Origin: an uncultured Clostridium sp.
GTDB taxonomy: Bacteria; Bacillota; Clostridia; Clostridiales; Clostridiaceae
Length of the DNA: 6,133 bases
NCBI RefSeq assembly: GCF_937920395.1
Contig: NZ_CALEVF010000194.1
Location: 1 to 6,133, forward strand
Reading direction: 5' to 3'
Shown: piece after piece, positions 1 through 6,133 of the stretch
Layout: every line of letters begins with the position of its first letter
Position numbering within the stretch: the first letter of the stretch is position 1
The notes under the pieces: model-generated
The model's input: only the letters and a program-made list of their open reading frames with translations
What the model was told of the DNA's origin: nothing
The model's database searches: none
Made by a program: the position numbers and the translations under genes

Positions 1-2271
1 GATTTTTATTGTTTTAGGTTTAACCTTCTCCTCCTCAAAGCTGTTTACATCCTCTTCACTATCAGAAGTAAGCAGGATTACGCTCGCTGTGTCTCCAGTT
101 TTTACATCAAGTGTAACTTGTACATCTTCAGCTTTTGATGATAGATTAACAATCTTTATAATGGCCTCATTCTTCACAGCATCTATAGCAGTAGATGCGG
201 TAATTATAGGAGATTTTTTTAACATAGAGTTATGAATCAATTCTCCGTTAAGGTAGCATTTATAGGTATCTTCCATCAAAACTATCTTCATCTTATTAAA
301 ATCATCTTCTTTAATAACTATTCCATCCTTTTCATCTAAGAATAACCTTGAAAATCCATTCCATTGAATTATTTTGCTTTTAGAGCCCTCAATTTTCCAA
401 TCAAAATAGCTTTTACTATTAAGGTCATTCCAGAAGCTTATAGAAATATTTTTTGAGTCAGCAGGCTTGGCTTCCATCTCAACAGTGTAATTTCTTAAGT
501 CAGCTACTCCAAAAATTCTGAAATATTTATTATCCCAAGGAAGATGAGATGTGGTGTCGTCCATTTTAAAGCGATTTGTAGTATCATAAAAGTTGTCACA
601 TGGACTACTATTTATGGTTACATTTCTGAACATATCGCCCTTACAGGTATTAAAAAATCCAGGTCCACCTTTTCTACTCTGAGAATAACCTTGAGTAGTT
701 AATAAATAATCAACAACATAATCACCAATGTTTTCACAAAAAATTTTAAGCATATAATAAGTCGGTATTACATAACTCATGGACTTATCAAATAGAATGA
801 GATTAGGAGACCAATTCATATGATTCCTATTTGCAAAAAGGGGAGCATAACTCGTCATAGTAACCACATCCTGGTTTCTTTCTATACCTGTAAGGTATGC
901 AGCCTCTCCTAATGCAGCTTTCAGATTTCCGCCATTAGCACCGGTGGTTACAGCATATTCTCCCACATATACTTTTGGACCTTTTCTATCGTAACTATCA
1001 TAAAGATCATGATTTGATGCAAAAAAGTCTACATCAGAATAGTAATGTTCATCTATTATGTCTGCTGGCAACGTAACAGTTTCTCTATGCTGATTTGCAA
1101 TAAATAACAAATGAGGGTATTTATTTTTTAGAGCATTATAAATATATAAATAGTTCTTTTGATAAATTTCCCCATAATTTTCGTTTCCTATCTCAATATA
1201 TTTAAGATTAAATGGTTGTGGATGTCCATTTGTAGCTCGCTTTAAGCCCCAATAACTTTCTTTATTAGAAGTAGCATATTCTATAGCATTAAAAATATCC
1301 CTGAGGAGTTCATCAAGCTCATCCTGAGTAAAATATTCAGGTCCACGTCCCTGACAAGACATTCCACAGTTTACAACATAAAGTGCATCCACATCCAAAT
1401 CTTCACAAAGCTGAAGATATTCATGGAAGCCAAGGCCATTTGTTGTTCTATAATTCCATAAAAGCCAATGACTTGGTCTTTCCCACACAGGGCCTATGGT
1501 ATTTTTAAATCTCATAATGCTTTCTTTATTAAACCCTTCAACAATGCATCCTCCAGGGAAACGCAAGAATTGTGGACTTAGATCTTTGAGCCTTTGAGCA
1601 AGATCAGGTCTAACCCCATTTAAGCGCTTATTAAAAGTATTTTGAGGGAAAAGGGAAGTAAATCCTATGGTAAGTTCTCCTTCTGATTCAGCTGTTATGT
1701 GAAAATTTGCGTCCCCATCACTTGAATTTGAAAGAAATATGCAATTATATTTTTTATATTCTCCACTATCTACTAAAAAATCATAGGAAGAATAAACTTC
1801 ATTGCTTTTACCTCTAAGGGATACAGTTACTTTGAAATTTGGTACAGAAGATTTAGCAAACATATAGAAAGAATATCCTTCATCCTTTACTACATTAATG
1901 CCATGAAAGCCTGAATTGTAAATGCTTGAACCTTTTTTACGGTAATCTATCTTAAGACAGGTTTTTCTATTAGCATTTAATGTATCAGAATAACTCATAT
2001 GCATTAAAACATCTTCATTAGCATCCCAGCTTGGGATTTTATCAGCGTTTTGAAAGCTGGTTTTCCATCCAATCGATGTTGTTATTTCCTGACTTTCACT
2101 ATTATAGCTGCAACCTTCGGGTATAATAGAATCTTCAAAAGCACGATTGCGAAGTAGTTCTGCATATAATCCACCATCACCTGCTCTACTGATATCTTCA
2201 AAGAAAATTCCAAAAAGGCTACGTGAAGTCTTGAATTTTTTATTCTGAGTTTGTACATTTATAGTATGCAT
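1..2271 (-). CDS. Alpha-L-arabinofuranosidase, family GH51 (partial, C-terminus cut by window edge)
   Basis: This enzyme should remove terminal alpha-L-arabinofuranosyl groups from arabinoxylan, arabinan or arabinoxyloglucan fragments, retaining the anomeric configuration. The frame is open for 757 codons from ATG 2269-2271 to base 1. The N-terminus carries the GH51 opening signature LFGIFFEDISRAGDGGLYAE. A beta-rich, carbohydrate-binding-like segment follows (about residues 50-205), then the clan GH-A barrel with RFPGGC at 237-242. The expected acid/base is Glu364 in EIGNENYG, and the expected nucleophile is Glu438 in YVGEYAV; DEHYY lies between them. After the barrel (about 523) comes a roughly 160-residue beta-rich insert, then the usual C-terminal beta-domain starting near 685. 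That domain's late NSFEEEKVKP stretch suggests only some 25-40 residues are missing. GGAGG lies 6 nt before the ATG. No signal peptide is seen, so it is probably cytoplasmic. The family call is firm; the natural substrate is inferred. Confidence 0.93.
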   Translation of the reverse strand, partial: MHTINVQTQNKKFKTSRSLFGIFFEDISRAGDGGLYAELLRNRAFEDSIIPEGCSYNSESQEITTSIGWKTSFQNADKIPSWDANEDVLMHMSYSDTLNANRKTCLKIDYRKKGSSIYNSGFHGINVVKDEGYSFYMFAKSSVPNFKVTVSLRGKSNEVYSSYDFLVDSGEYKKYNCIFLSNSSDGDANFHITAESEGELTIGFTSLFPQNTFNKRLNGVRPDLAQRLKDLSPQFLRFPGGCIVEGFNKESIMRFKNTIGPVWERPSHWLLWNYRTTNGLGFHEYLQLCEDLDVDALYVVNCGMSCQGRGPEYFTQDELDELLRDIFNAIEYATSNKESYWGLKRATNGHPQPFNLKYIEIGNENYGEIYQKNYLYIYNALKNKYPHLLFIANQHRETVTLPADIIDEHYYSDVDFFASNHDLYDSYDRKGPKVYVGEYAVTTGANGGNLKAALGEAAYLTGIERNQDVVTMTSYAPLFANRNHMNWSPNLILFDKSMSYVIPTYYMLKIFCENIGDYVVDYLLTTQGYSQSRKGGPGFFNTCKGDMFRNVTINSSPCDNFYDTTNRFKMDDTTSHLPWDNKYFRIFGVADLRNYTVEMEAKPADSKNISISFWNDLNSKSYFDWKIEGSKSKIIQWNGFSRLFLDEKDGIVIKEDDFNKMKIVLMEDTYKCYLNGELIHNSMLKKSPIITASTAIDAVKNEAIIKIVNLSSKAEDVQVTLDVKTGDTASVILLTSDSEEDVNSFEEEKVKPKTIKI

Positions 2272-2277
2272 TTTAAA

Positions 2278-2282
2278 CCTCC
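2278..2282 (-). promoter_or_regulatory. Ribosome binding site of the GH51 gene
   Basis: GGAGG on the minus strand is separated by TTTAAA (6 nt) from the ATG at 2269-2271. It is a near-ideal Shine-Dalgarno sequence at ideal spacing, and it fixes the GH51 start. Confidence 0.85.
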
Positions 2283-2302
2283 ATTTAGTATCTAAGTTTT
2301 AT

Positions 2303-2334
2303 TGAAAAACGGTTATATTTGTTATTCGATAGCA
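2303..2334 (-). promoter_or_regulatory. Two tandem CG-centred 15-mers, possible operators
   Basis: On the minus strand, TGCTATCGAATAACA (2334 to 2320) and TATAACCGTTTTTCA (2317 to 2303) share one layout: T, then A at position 5, CG at 7-8, a W-rich run and a final CA. Their CG steps are 17 bp apart. The first is also an imperfect dyad (TGCTAT / ATAACA around CGA). The look is of LacI-family sugar-repressor sites, which often have a central CG. The spacing is one base longer than the 14-bp catabolite-repression (cre) consensus, so CcpA is not a clean match. In AT-rich spacer DNA this could be chance. Confidence 0.2.
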
Positions 2335-2349
2335 CTATTACTATAACAA
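2319..2349 (-). repeat. Perfect 7-bp inverted repeat overlapping a weak promoter-like pair
   Basis: Plus-strand TTGTTAT (2319-2325) and ATAACAA (2343-2349) are perfect inverted repeats around 17 bases. Read on the minus strand, the same bases give a -35-like TTGTTA (2349 to 2344), a 17-nt spacer and a -10-like AATAAC (2326 to 2321). Each matches the sigma-A consensus at 4 of 6 positions. A start from here would give GH51 its own transcript with a leader of roughly 45 nt. The arms are A/T-rich and would form only a weak RNA stem, so a protein-binding dyad is at least as likely. This is suggestive, not established. Confidence 0.22.
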
Positions 2350-2426
2350 GGTGAATTTTCTTATAAACAAACAATAGTCACTACAAACCATTATTTTTGA
2401 TTATTATGATGTTTTAAACACACAAA

Positions 2427-4868
2427 TTAACTAGGCATTTTAATTACCAACCTATCCCCTATGTATTGAACTACCATATCAACATTTTCTGTCTCAGTAA
2501 TACCAATACCATGTGTCTTCGCAACTAAGATCAATTTGAAGTCTCTCTTCATAACTATTCCAGGGAAGCTACCTTCGCGCTTATGAATAGTAAGAGTGTT
2601 AGTTTCATCTTCCCAAGTAATATTTATAAAGGCAAAGGCACCATTTTCATAGTTGTAATTATCACCCTCATCCTCATATAACTTAAAGTTACCAGAAGCT
2701 CCAGCATATATCCTTAATTCTAAGGGTGCATTCAACTTATCTCCTGTATACTCAGCGACGGGTCCCATTGGAACTATTGAACCAGAAGGAATATATAAGG
2801 GCATGGTGTCAAGTGATGAGTTAGCTTGTATAGACCTCCCCCCCTCATATCTCTGTCCTGTCCAAAAATCATACCACTGTGGTCCCTTAGGTAAATATAC
2901 TTTACGGCTTTTCTGATCATTATTAATTGCCACTGATTTTGGATTGTAATACATCGGCTTAGTTACTGGGCATACCATAAAACTAGGACCAAACATGTAT
3001 TGATCATCAATATTATAAGTATTAGGATCGCTTTGAAAATCAAATACCAAAGCCCTCATCATAGTATAGTCGTCATGGGTAACCATTCCTGCCAATGAAT
3101 AAATATAAGGAATTAGTCTATAACGGAGATAATCAAATTTTAATAAGGTGTCATAAAAAATTGATCCAGGTTCTCCAAAATTCCACATCTCCCTTGGAGT
3201 ATCAGTACCATGAGAACGAAACATAGGAAGAAAAGCACCATATTGAAACCATCTCACATAAAGCTCTCGATAGCCCATGTCCTTGCAGCCCTCTTCATAG
3301 TCTCCATTATAAAACCATAAACCTCTTTTCTTTACAAAGAAAGCTCCAATATCCGTGGTCCAATAGGGAACACCAGTAATGCAAAAGTTTAGACCATCTG
3401 CTATCTGTTTTTTTAATGTACTCCAATTGGCACTAAGGTCTCCTGACCAAGTGATTGTGCTGTATCGTTGCTGACCTGCATAAACTGAACGTGTAAGGTT
3501 AACTACTCTTTTCTCAGATGTAACTTCACGTTGTCCTTCATAAATACATTTAGAATGCATAAGAGAGTAGGCATTTATAAATTGTGGATCCATATATTTT
3601 TTTGACTCACTGGTGTTTATTAATACTCTTTCCTCTGGTTCAGGTTTTACCTCACCTGTCCAGTCTGCTTCAAAAGGTTCAGTACAATCACACCACCAAG
3701 CATCCACACCTTTAGAAAAAAGGCCTTCATTTGCTTGTTTCCAGTATAACTTTCTGGCATCAGGATTAAATGCGTCGTAGGTAGCTTGATTCCCAAGTAG
3801 ATACCTTGATTCTTTCATTTCCTTATAATTCTCTCCCTGATTTTTCATAATTGGCCATATGGATATCATAAGCTTTGCGTTCATATCATGAAGACTCTCC
3901 ATCATTGCACTAGGATCCTTAAATCTTTCCGAATCAAAGGACTTTTGTCCCCAGAGATCTCCTGTCCAACTTTTCCAATCAAGTACTATCAAGTCCATAG
4001 GTATTTTTCTATCCCTGTGTTCCTTAACTACATTTATTAACTCTTCTTGAGTTTCATAGCGTTCTTTTGACTGCGTGTAACCAAATGCCCATCTTGGAAG
4101 CATAGGAACCCTTCCAGTTAGTCTTCTGTAACCTGCTACGATATTATCAAGATTCGGTCCATATATGAAGTAATAATCCATTTGTTGGTCAACATCAGTC
4201 CATATATATGAACCAAAAGCATCATTTCTAAAGACCATAAGTGAATAACTATCTACTAAAATTCCATAGCCATTGGTTGAAACAAGTACAGGTATTACAG
4301 CTTTCATATTTTGTTGGTATAAATATTGATGTTGCCCACTAAGATTCATCATGCCTTCTTCATGGGAACCTAGACCGTAGAGTGCCTCATCCTTATTCCA
4401 ATCAAACTCTAATTTTGTATGATATGCTTTGTATGCAGGAACAGACTTAAAATTATCTGCATTAGAACGCATACCATCCACACTATTTCCAGATTTTATT
4501 TCTGTATTTTCATCGAAAACAGATTTATACACATCAATAGGTTTTAAAGTTTTACCTCCTTTATCAGGTTCCTTTGCTAGTAGGTTCCCTTTATTATCAA
4601 GATATTTAAAGCAGCAAGTTTGCATATCTATAACAACTTGTAGGTCTTTTGTAGCTAGAATTAATTCATCATCAATTTCCTTTACAGACCATTCAATATT
4701 ACTTTTATCTTGTGAAACTATCATCATACTACTATTTGTACTAAAATCATTATCTAATGTATAAAGGACTCGAATAATACCATTTCCATAGGGTACTAAC
4801 TTCATTTTGCCCTTTGATGTTTCTATAACTAAACTATCAGAGTACTTTATATAATTTTCAATCTTCAT
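2427..4868 (-). CDS. Glycoside hydrolase family 31, alpha-xylosidase/alpha-glucosidase type
   Basis: This is a retaining exo-glycosidase expected to release alpha-linked xylose or glucose from the non-reducing end of oligosaccharides. The first in-frame ATG is at 4877 (816 residues), but GAGGAG touches it directly. The ATG at 4868 lies 9 nt from GAGGAG and is the likelier start (813 residues). Numbered from the first Met, an N-terminal beta-sandwich (to about 250) is followed by the barrel from MLPRW (259-263) to about 600. The nucleophile is Asp397 in WWCDCTEPF, and the acid/base is Asp480 in WSGDLSANW. PYWTTDIGAFF and His556 in FRSHGTD shape the sugar site. The C-terminal sheets begin near MPLYIPSG (692) and include a DUF5110-like domain. 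The WWxDxxEP pattern resembles Xyl31A/BoGH31-type alpha-xylosidases of xyloglucan loci. Alpha-glucosidase, or another GH31 activity, cannot be excluded. No signal peptide is present and the gene is intact. Confidence 0.93.
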   Translation of the reverse strand: MKIENYIKYSDSLVIETSKGKMKLVPYGNGIIRVLYTLDNDFSTNSSMMIVSQDKSNIEWSVKEIDDELILATKDLQVVIDMQTCCFKYLDNKGNLLAKEPDKGGKTLKPIDVYKSVFDENTEIKSGNSVDGMRSNADNFKSVPAYKAYHTKLEFDWNKDEALYGLGSHEEGMMNLSGQHQYLYQQNMKAVIPVLVSTNGYGILVDSYSLMVFRNDAFGSYIWTDVDQQMDYYFIYGPNLDNIVAGYRRLTGRVPMLPRWAFGYTQSKERYETQEELINVVKEHRDRKIPMDLIVLDWKSWTGDLWGQKSFDSERFKDPSAMMESLHDMNAKLMISIWPIMKNQGENYKEMKESRYLLGNQATYDAFNPDARKLYWKQANEGLFSKGVDAWWCDCTEPFEADWTGEVKPEPEERVLINTSESKKYMDPQFINAYSLMHSKCIYEGQREVTSEKRVVNLTRSVYAGQQRYSTITWSGDLSANWSTLKKQIADGLNFCITGVPYWTTDIGAFFVKKRGLWFYNGDYEEGCKDMGYRELYVRWFQYGAFLPMFRSHGTDTPREMWNFGEPGSIFYDTLLKFDYLRYRLIPYIYSLAGMVTHDDYTMMRALVFDFQSDPNTYNIDDQYMFGPSFMVCPVTKPMYYNPKSVAINNDQKSRKVYLPKGPQWYDFWTGQRYEGGRSIQANSSLDTMPLYIPSGSIVPMGPVAEYTGDKLNAPLELRIYAGASGNFKLYEDEGDNYNYENGAFAFINITWEDETNTLTIHKREGSFPGIVMKRDFKLILVAKTHGIGITETENVDMVVQYIGDRLVIKMPS

Positions 4869-4877
4869 TTCACACAT

Positions 4878-4883
4878 CTCCTC
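4878..4883 (-). promoter_or_regulatory. Ribosome binding site that decides the GH31 start
   Basis: The minus strand reads AAGAGGAG directly followed by ATGTGTGAAATG. The GAGGAG core has zero spacing to the first ATG (4875-4877), which is too close for normal initiation. It has 9 nt to the ATG at 4866-4868, which is within the usual range. The protein therefore most likely begins MKIENYIKYS. Confidence 0.75.
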
Positions 4884-4938
4884 TTAAATAATATTGCTTA
4901 CCTAGCTTAAATTAAAATTTACTTCCACTTAAATCATT

Positions 4939-4952
4939 TCTCCAAATGGAGA
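4939..4952 (-). other. Small intercistronic hairpin, not a terminator
   Basis: TCTCC and GGAGA form a 5-bp stem around a 4-nt loop, about 10 nt after the stop codon of the upstream gene (TAG at 4962-4964). No U-run follows (the transcript continues AAUGAUUUAAG), so termination is unlikely. The rest of the 4884..4961 spacer is plain AT-rich sequence with no promoter that I can support, which fits co-transcription of the two flanking genes. Confidence 0.3.
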
Positions 4953-4961
4953 TTACAGCAG

Positions 4962-6133
4962 CTAAAGGATTATATCTACATCAATATAACAACTACCAAT
5001 GGATATATTATTCTTCATTCTCTTCCCTGCTATATAAACCCATGAGTTATTTTCTTTAAAAATGCTTAAATCTCCATTTGGTATTACTTCAAGTCCATTA
5101 ACACTTAAAACATCATGAATATAAGCACCTAAAAGCTTCCCTTTCTTGTCAATCCATATTTTGCATCCTCTCTGGCCCTTAACATTCATCTTAATTTCCG
5201 CGCCAGATGCTAAGTCTGTAAAGTTTATAGAATCATCTTCGCCTTCATTTACAATTGTATATACAGTGCAATTCTCATAAGGTATAGGATATACCATCAA
5301 ATTAGGTTTAGTATCTATTTCATTTATCTTGCAAATTGTATTAGTTATGCCTGCCTCTTTTATAGCAAAGCGATAAAGCTCTGCAAGTGGCTCTATAGAA
5401 TCAGATAATTCTAGTGGTAGAGGGCAATGAATAAGCTTTCCTTTACCAATATTAAAGACTCTTACAAGGTTATCTTTACCATTCAAATATGATGCTTTAT
5501 TAATTGTATGGGCAGGATCTGCATATGCTGTTATCTTTCTAAATGAAGCATTAAAGGAATAATCACCTATATGAAGTCTTTCTTCTGAAAATATTGGTTT
5601 TACCTCTGCCATTATCCCTAAATCGCAGAATCTAGTGGCTTTACGCCAGTAGTTGTCGACATCAACAGTTCCAGAAATAAGTACAGTTTTACCCATGCTT
5701 ATGTACTGCTTAAGAAGTGTCCACGTAGCCTCCGATAACATCTGCGCTGCAGGTAGAATAATAAGTTTTGGCTTTCCTATTTGTGATAAATTATCTGCTT
5801 TAAATAAATGTTCAAGAACCATATCTGACTGCATTTTTAAATGATAATGTAGTGCTAATATATGTGATCTTATACCTTGTGAAGCTAAATTTCTATCCAC
5901 TGAGAAGTAATAATTAGTAGGATGAAGAGTTAAAATTTCAACCGCATCTTCGTTCCTTCCACTCATTAAAGAATGTGTTTTGCCCTCTATCCATGATAAT
6001 AGCCTCGTTACGCCTACAGAAGCCGTAGCGGTCCTATCTGCTCTGTATAAACCGAGAGTATTTTCAGTTAATTCATTCTCAAAAGGATCACTAAATGATT
6101 GCCACTGTATCCAATTTCCAAAGGAGTAAAGTA
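4962..6133 (-). CDS. C-terminal part of a probable glycoside hydrolase with a beta-galactosidase-trimerisation-like domain (partial)
   Basis: The frame stays open from the stop TAG at 4962-4964 to the right edge, giving 389 visible residues. A Met codon at 5964-5966 is not the start: it has no ribosome binding site and the protein-like frame continues upstream. The first part (about 5965-6131) reads like the last strand and helix of a sugar-hydrolase barrel, with GNWIQWQSFSDPFENE and ENTLGLYRAD. Next comes an alternating beta/alpha region (about 5560-5940) with HPTNYYFSVDRN, KLIILPAAQMLS and GKTVLISGTVDVD. It resembles the GATase1-like trimerisation domain of GH42 beta-galactosidases and related clan GH-A enzymes. 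A beta-rich tail of about 120 residues ends the protein. No catalytic residue can be assigned because the barrel lies mostly outside the window. Role and family are inferred from fold-like features and from the GH31 and GH51 neighbours. Confidence 0.6.
   Translation of the reverse strand, partial: LYSFGNWIQWQSFSDPFENELTENTLGLYRADRTATASVGVTRLLSWIEGKTHSLMSGRNEDAVEILTLHPTNYYFSVDRNLASQGIRSHILALHYHLKMQSDMVLEHLFKADNLSQIGKPKLIILPAAQMLSEATWTLLKQYISMGKTVLISGTVDVDNYWRKATRFCDLGIMAEVKPIFSEERLHIGDYSFNASFRKITAYADPAHTINKASYLNGKDNLVRVFNIGKGKLIHCPLPLELSDSIEPLAELYRFAIKEAGITNTICKINEIDTKPNLMVYPIPYENCTVYTIVNEGEDDSINFTDLASGAEIKMNVKGQRGCKIWIDKKGKLLGAYIHDVLSVNGLEVIPNGDLSIFKENNSWVYIAGKRMKNNISIGSCYIDVDIIL

Noticed and set aside
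2303..2334. CcpA cre site
   Set aside because: Both CG-centred motifs have one base too many between CG and the terminal CA, and one lacks the leading TG. They do not fit the 14-bp cre consensus, so they are kept only as generic operator candidates.
2375..2383. Short dyad TAGTCACTA
   Set aside because: It is nine bases with a single central base, too short to tell from chance in AT-rich spacer DNA.
2385..2426. Rho-independent terminator after the GH31 gene
   Set aside because: The stretch is A/T-rich, but no GC-containing stem followed by a U-run was found on the coding strand.
4429..4764. Plus-strand open frame of 111 codons opposite the GH31 gene
   Set aside because: It lies wholly antisense to a well-supported catalytic gene, has no ribosome binding site that I could identify, and its composition looks like a reverse-strand shadow.
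4943..5082. The string ATCTCCATTTGG occurs on the minus strand in the spacer and on the plus strand near 5070
   Set aside because: There is one copy each, one of them inside coding sequence, with no extended similarity around them. Coincidence is the simplest explanation.
5653..5844. Plus-strand open frame of 63 codons opposite the Rossmann-like domain
   Set aside because: It is antisense to a continuous coding frame and shows no recognisable domain.
5964..5966. ATG as start of a 334-residue protein
   Set aside because: There is no Shine-Dalgarno sequence before it, and the same frame continues to the window edge with plausible barrel-end sequence (GNWIQWQSFSDP). It is an internal methionine.

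Overview
The window is AT-rich DNA with strong purine-rich ribosome binding sites (GGAGG, GAGGAG). Protein composition and A/T-ending codons suggest a low-GC Gram-positive anaerobe of the Clostridia, such as Clostridium or a Lachnospiraceae/Ruminiclostridium relative. The taxonomic guess comes from style, not from a marker gene.

All three genes lie on the minus strand, so transcription runs from high to low coordinates. First is the C-terminal part of a large protein that enters from the right edge (4962..6133). It looks like the end of a sugar-hydrolase barrel followed by a Rossmann-like, beta-galactosidase-trimerisation-type domain. Second, after about 90 nt, is a complete family GH31 glycosidase (2427..4868, or 4877 from the first ATG). 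Its active-site pattern fits the alpha-xylosidase/alpha-glucosidase branch. Third, after 155 nt, is a family GH51 alpha-L-arabinofuranosidase (1..2271) that lacks only its last few dozen residues at the left edge.

No gene whose N-terminus is visible has a signal peptide or membrane segment. The simplest reading is an intracellular set that trims imported oligosaccharides: arabinofuranosyl caps are removed by GH51, alpha-linked xylose or glucose by GH31, and perhaps a beta-linked sugar by the third protein. Decorated xyloglucan or arabinoxylan fragments would suit that set, but the substrate is inferred. No transporter, regulator or backbone-cutting enzyme is visible.

The GH31-GH51 gap has no convincing terminator. 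It does contain a perfect 7-bp inverted repeat, a weak promoter-like pair, and two similar CG-centred 15-mers in tandem that could be operators. I saw no RNA genes, mobile elements, CRISPR arrays or defence-type systems. The window reads as a carbohydrate-use locus with some unusual enzyme architecture rather than a new kind of system.
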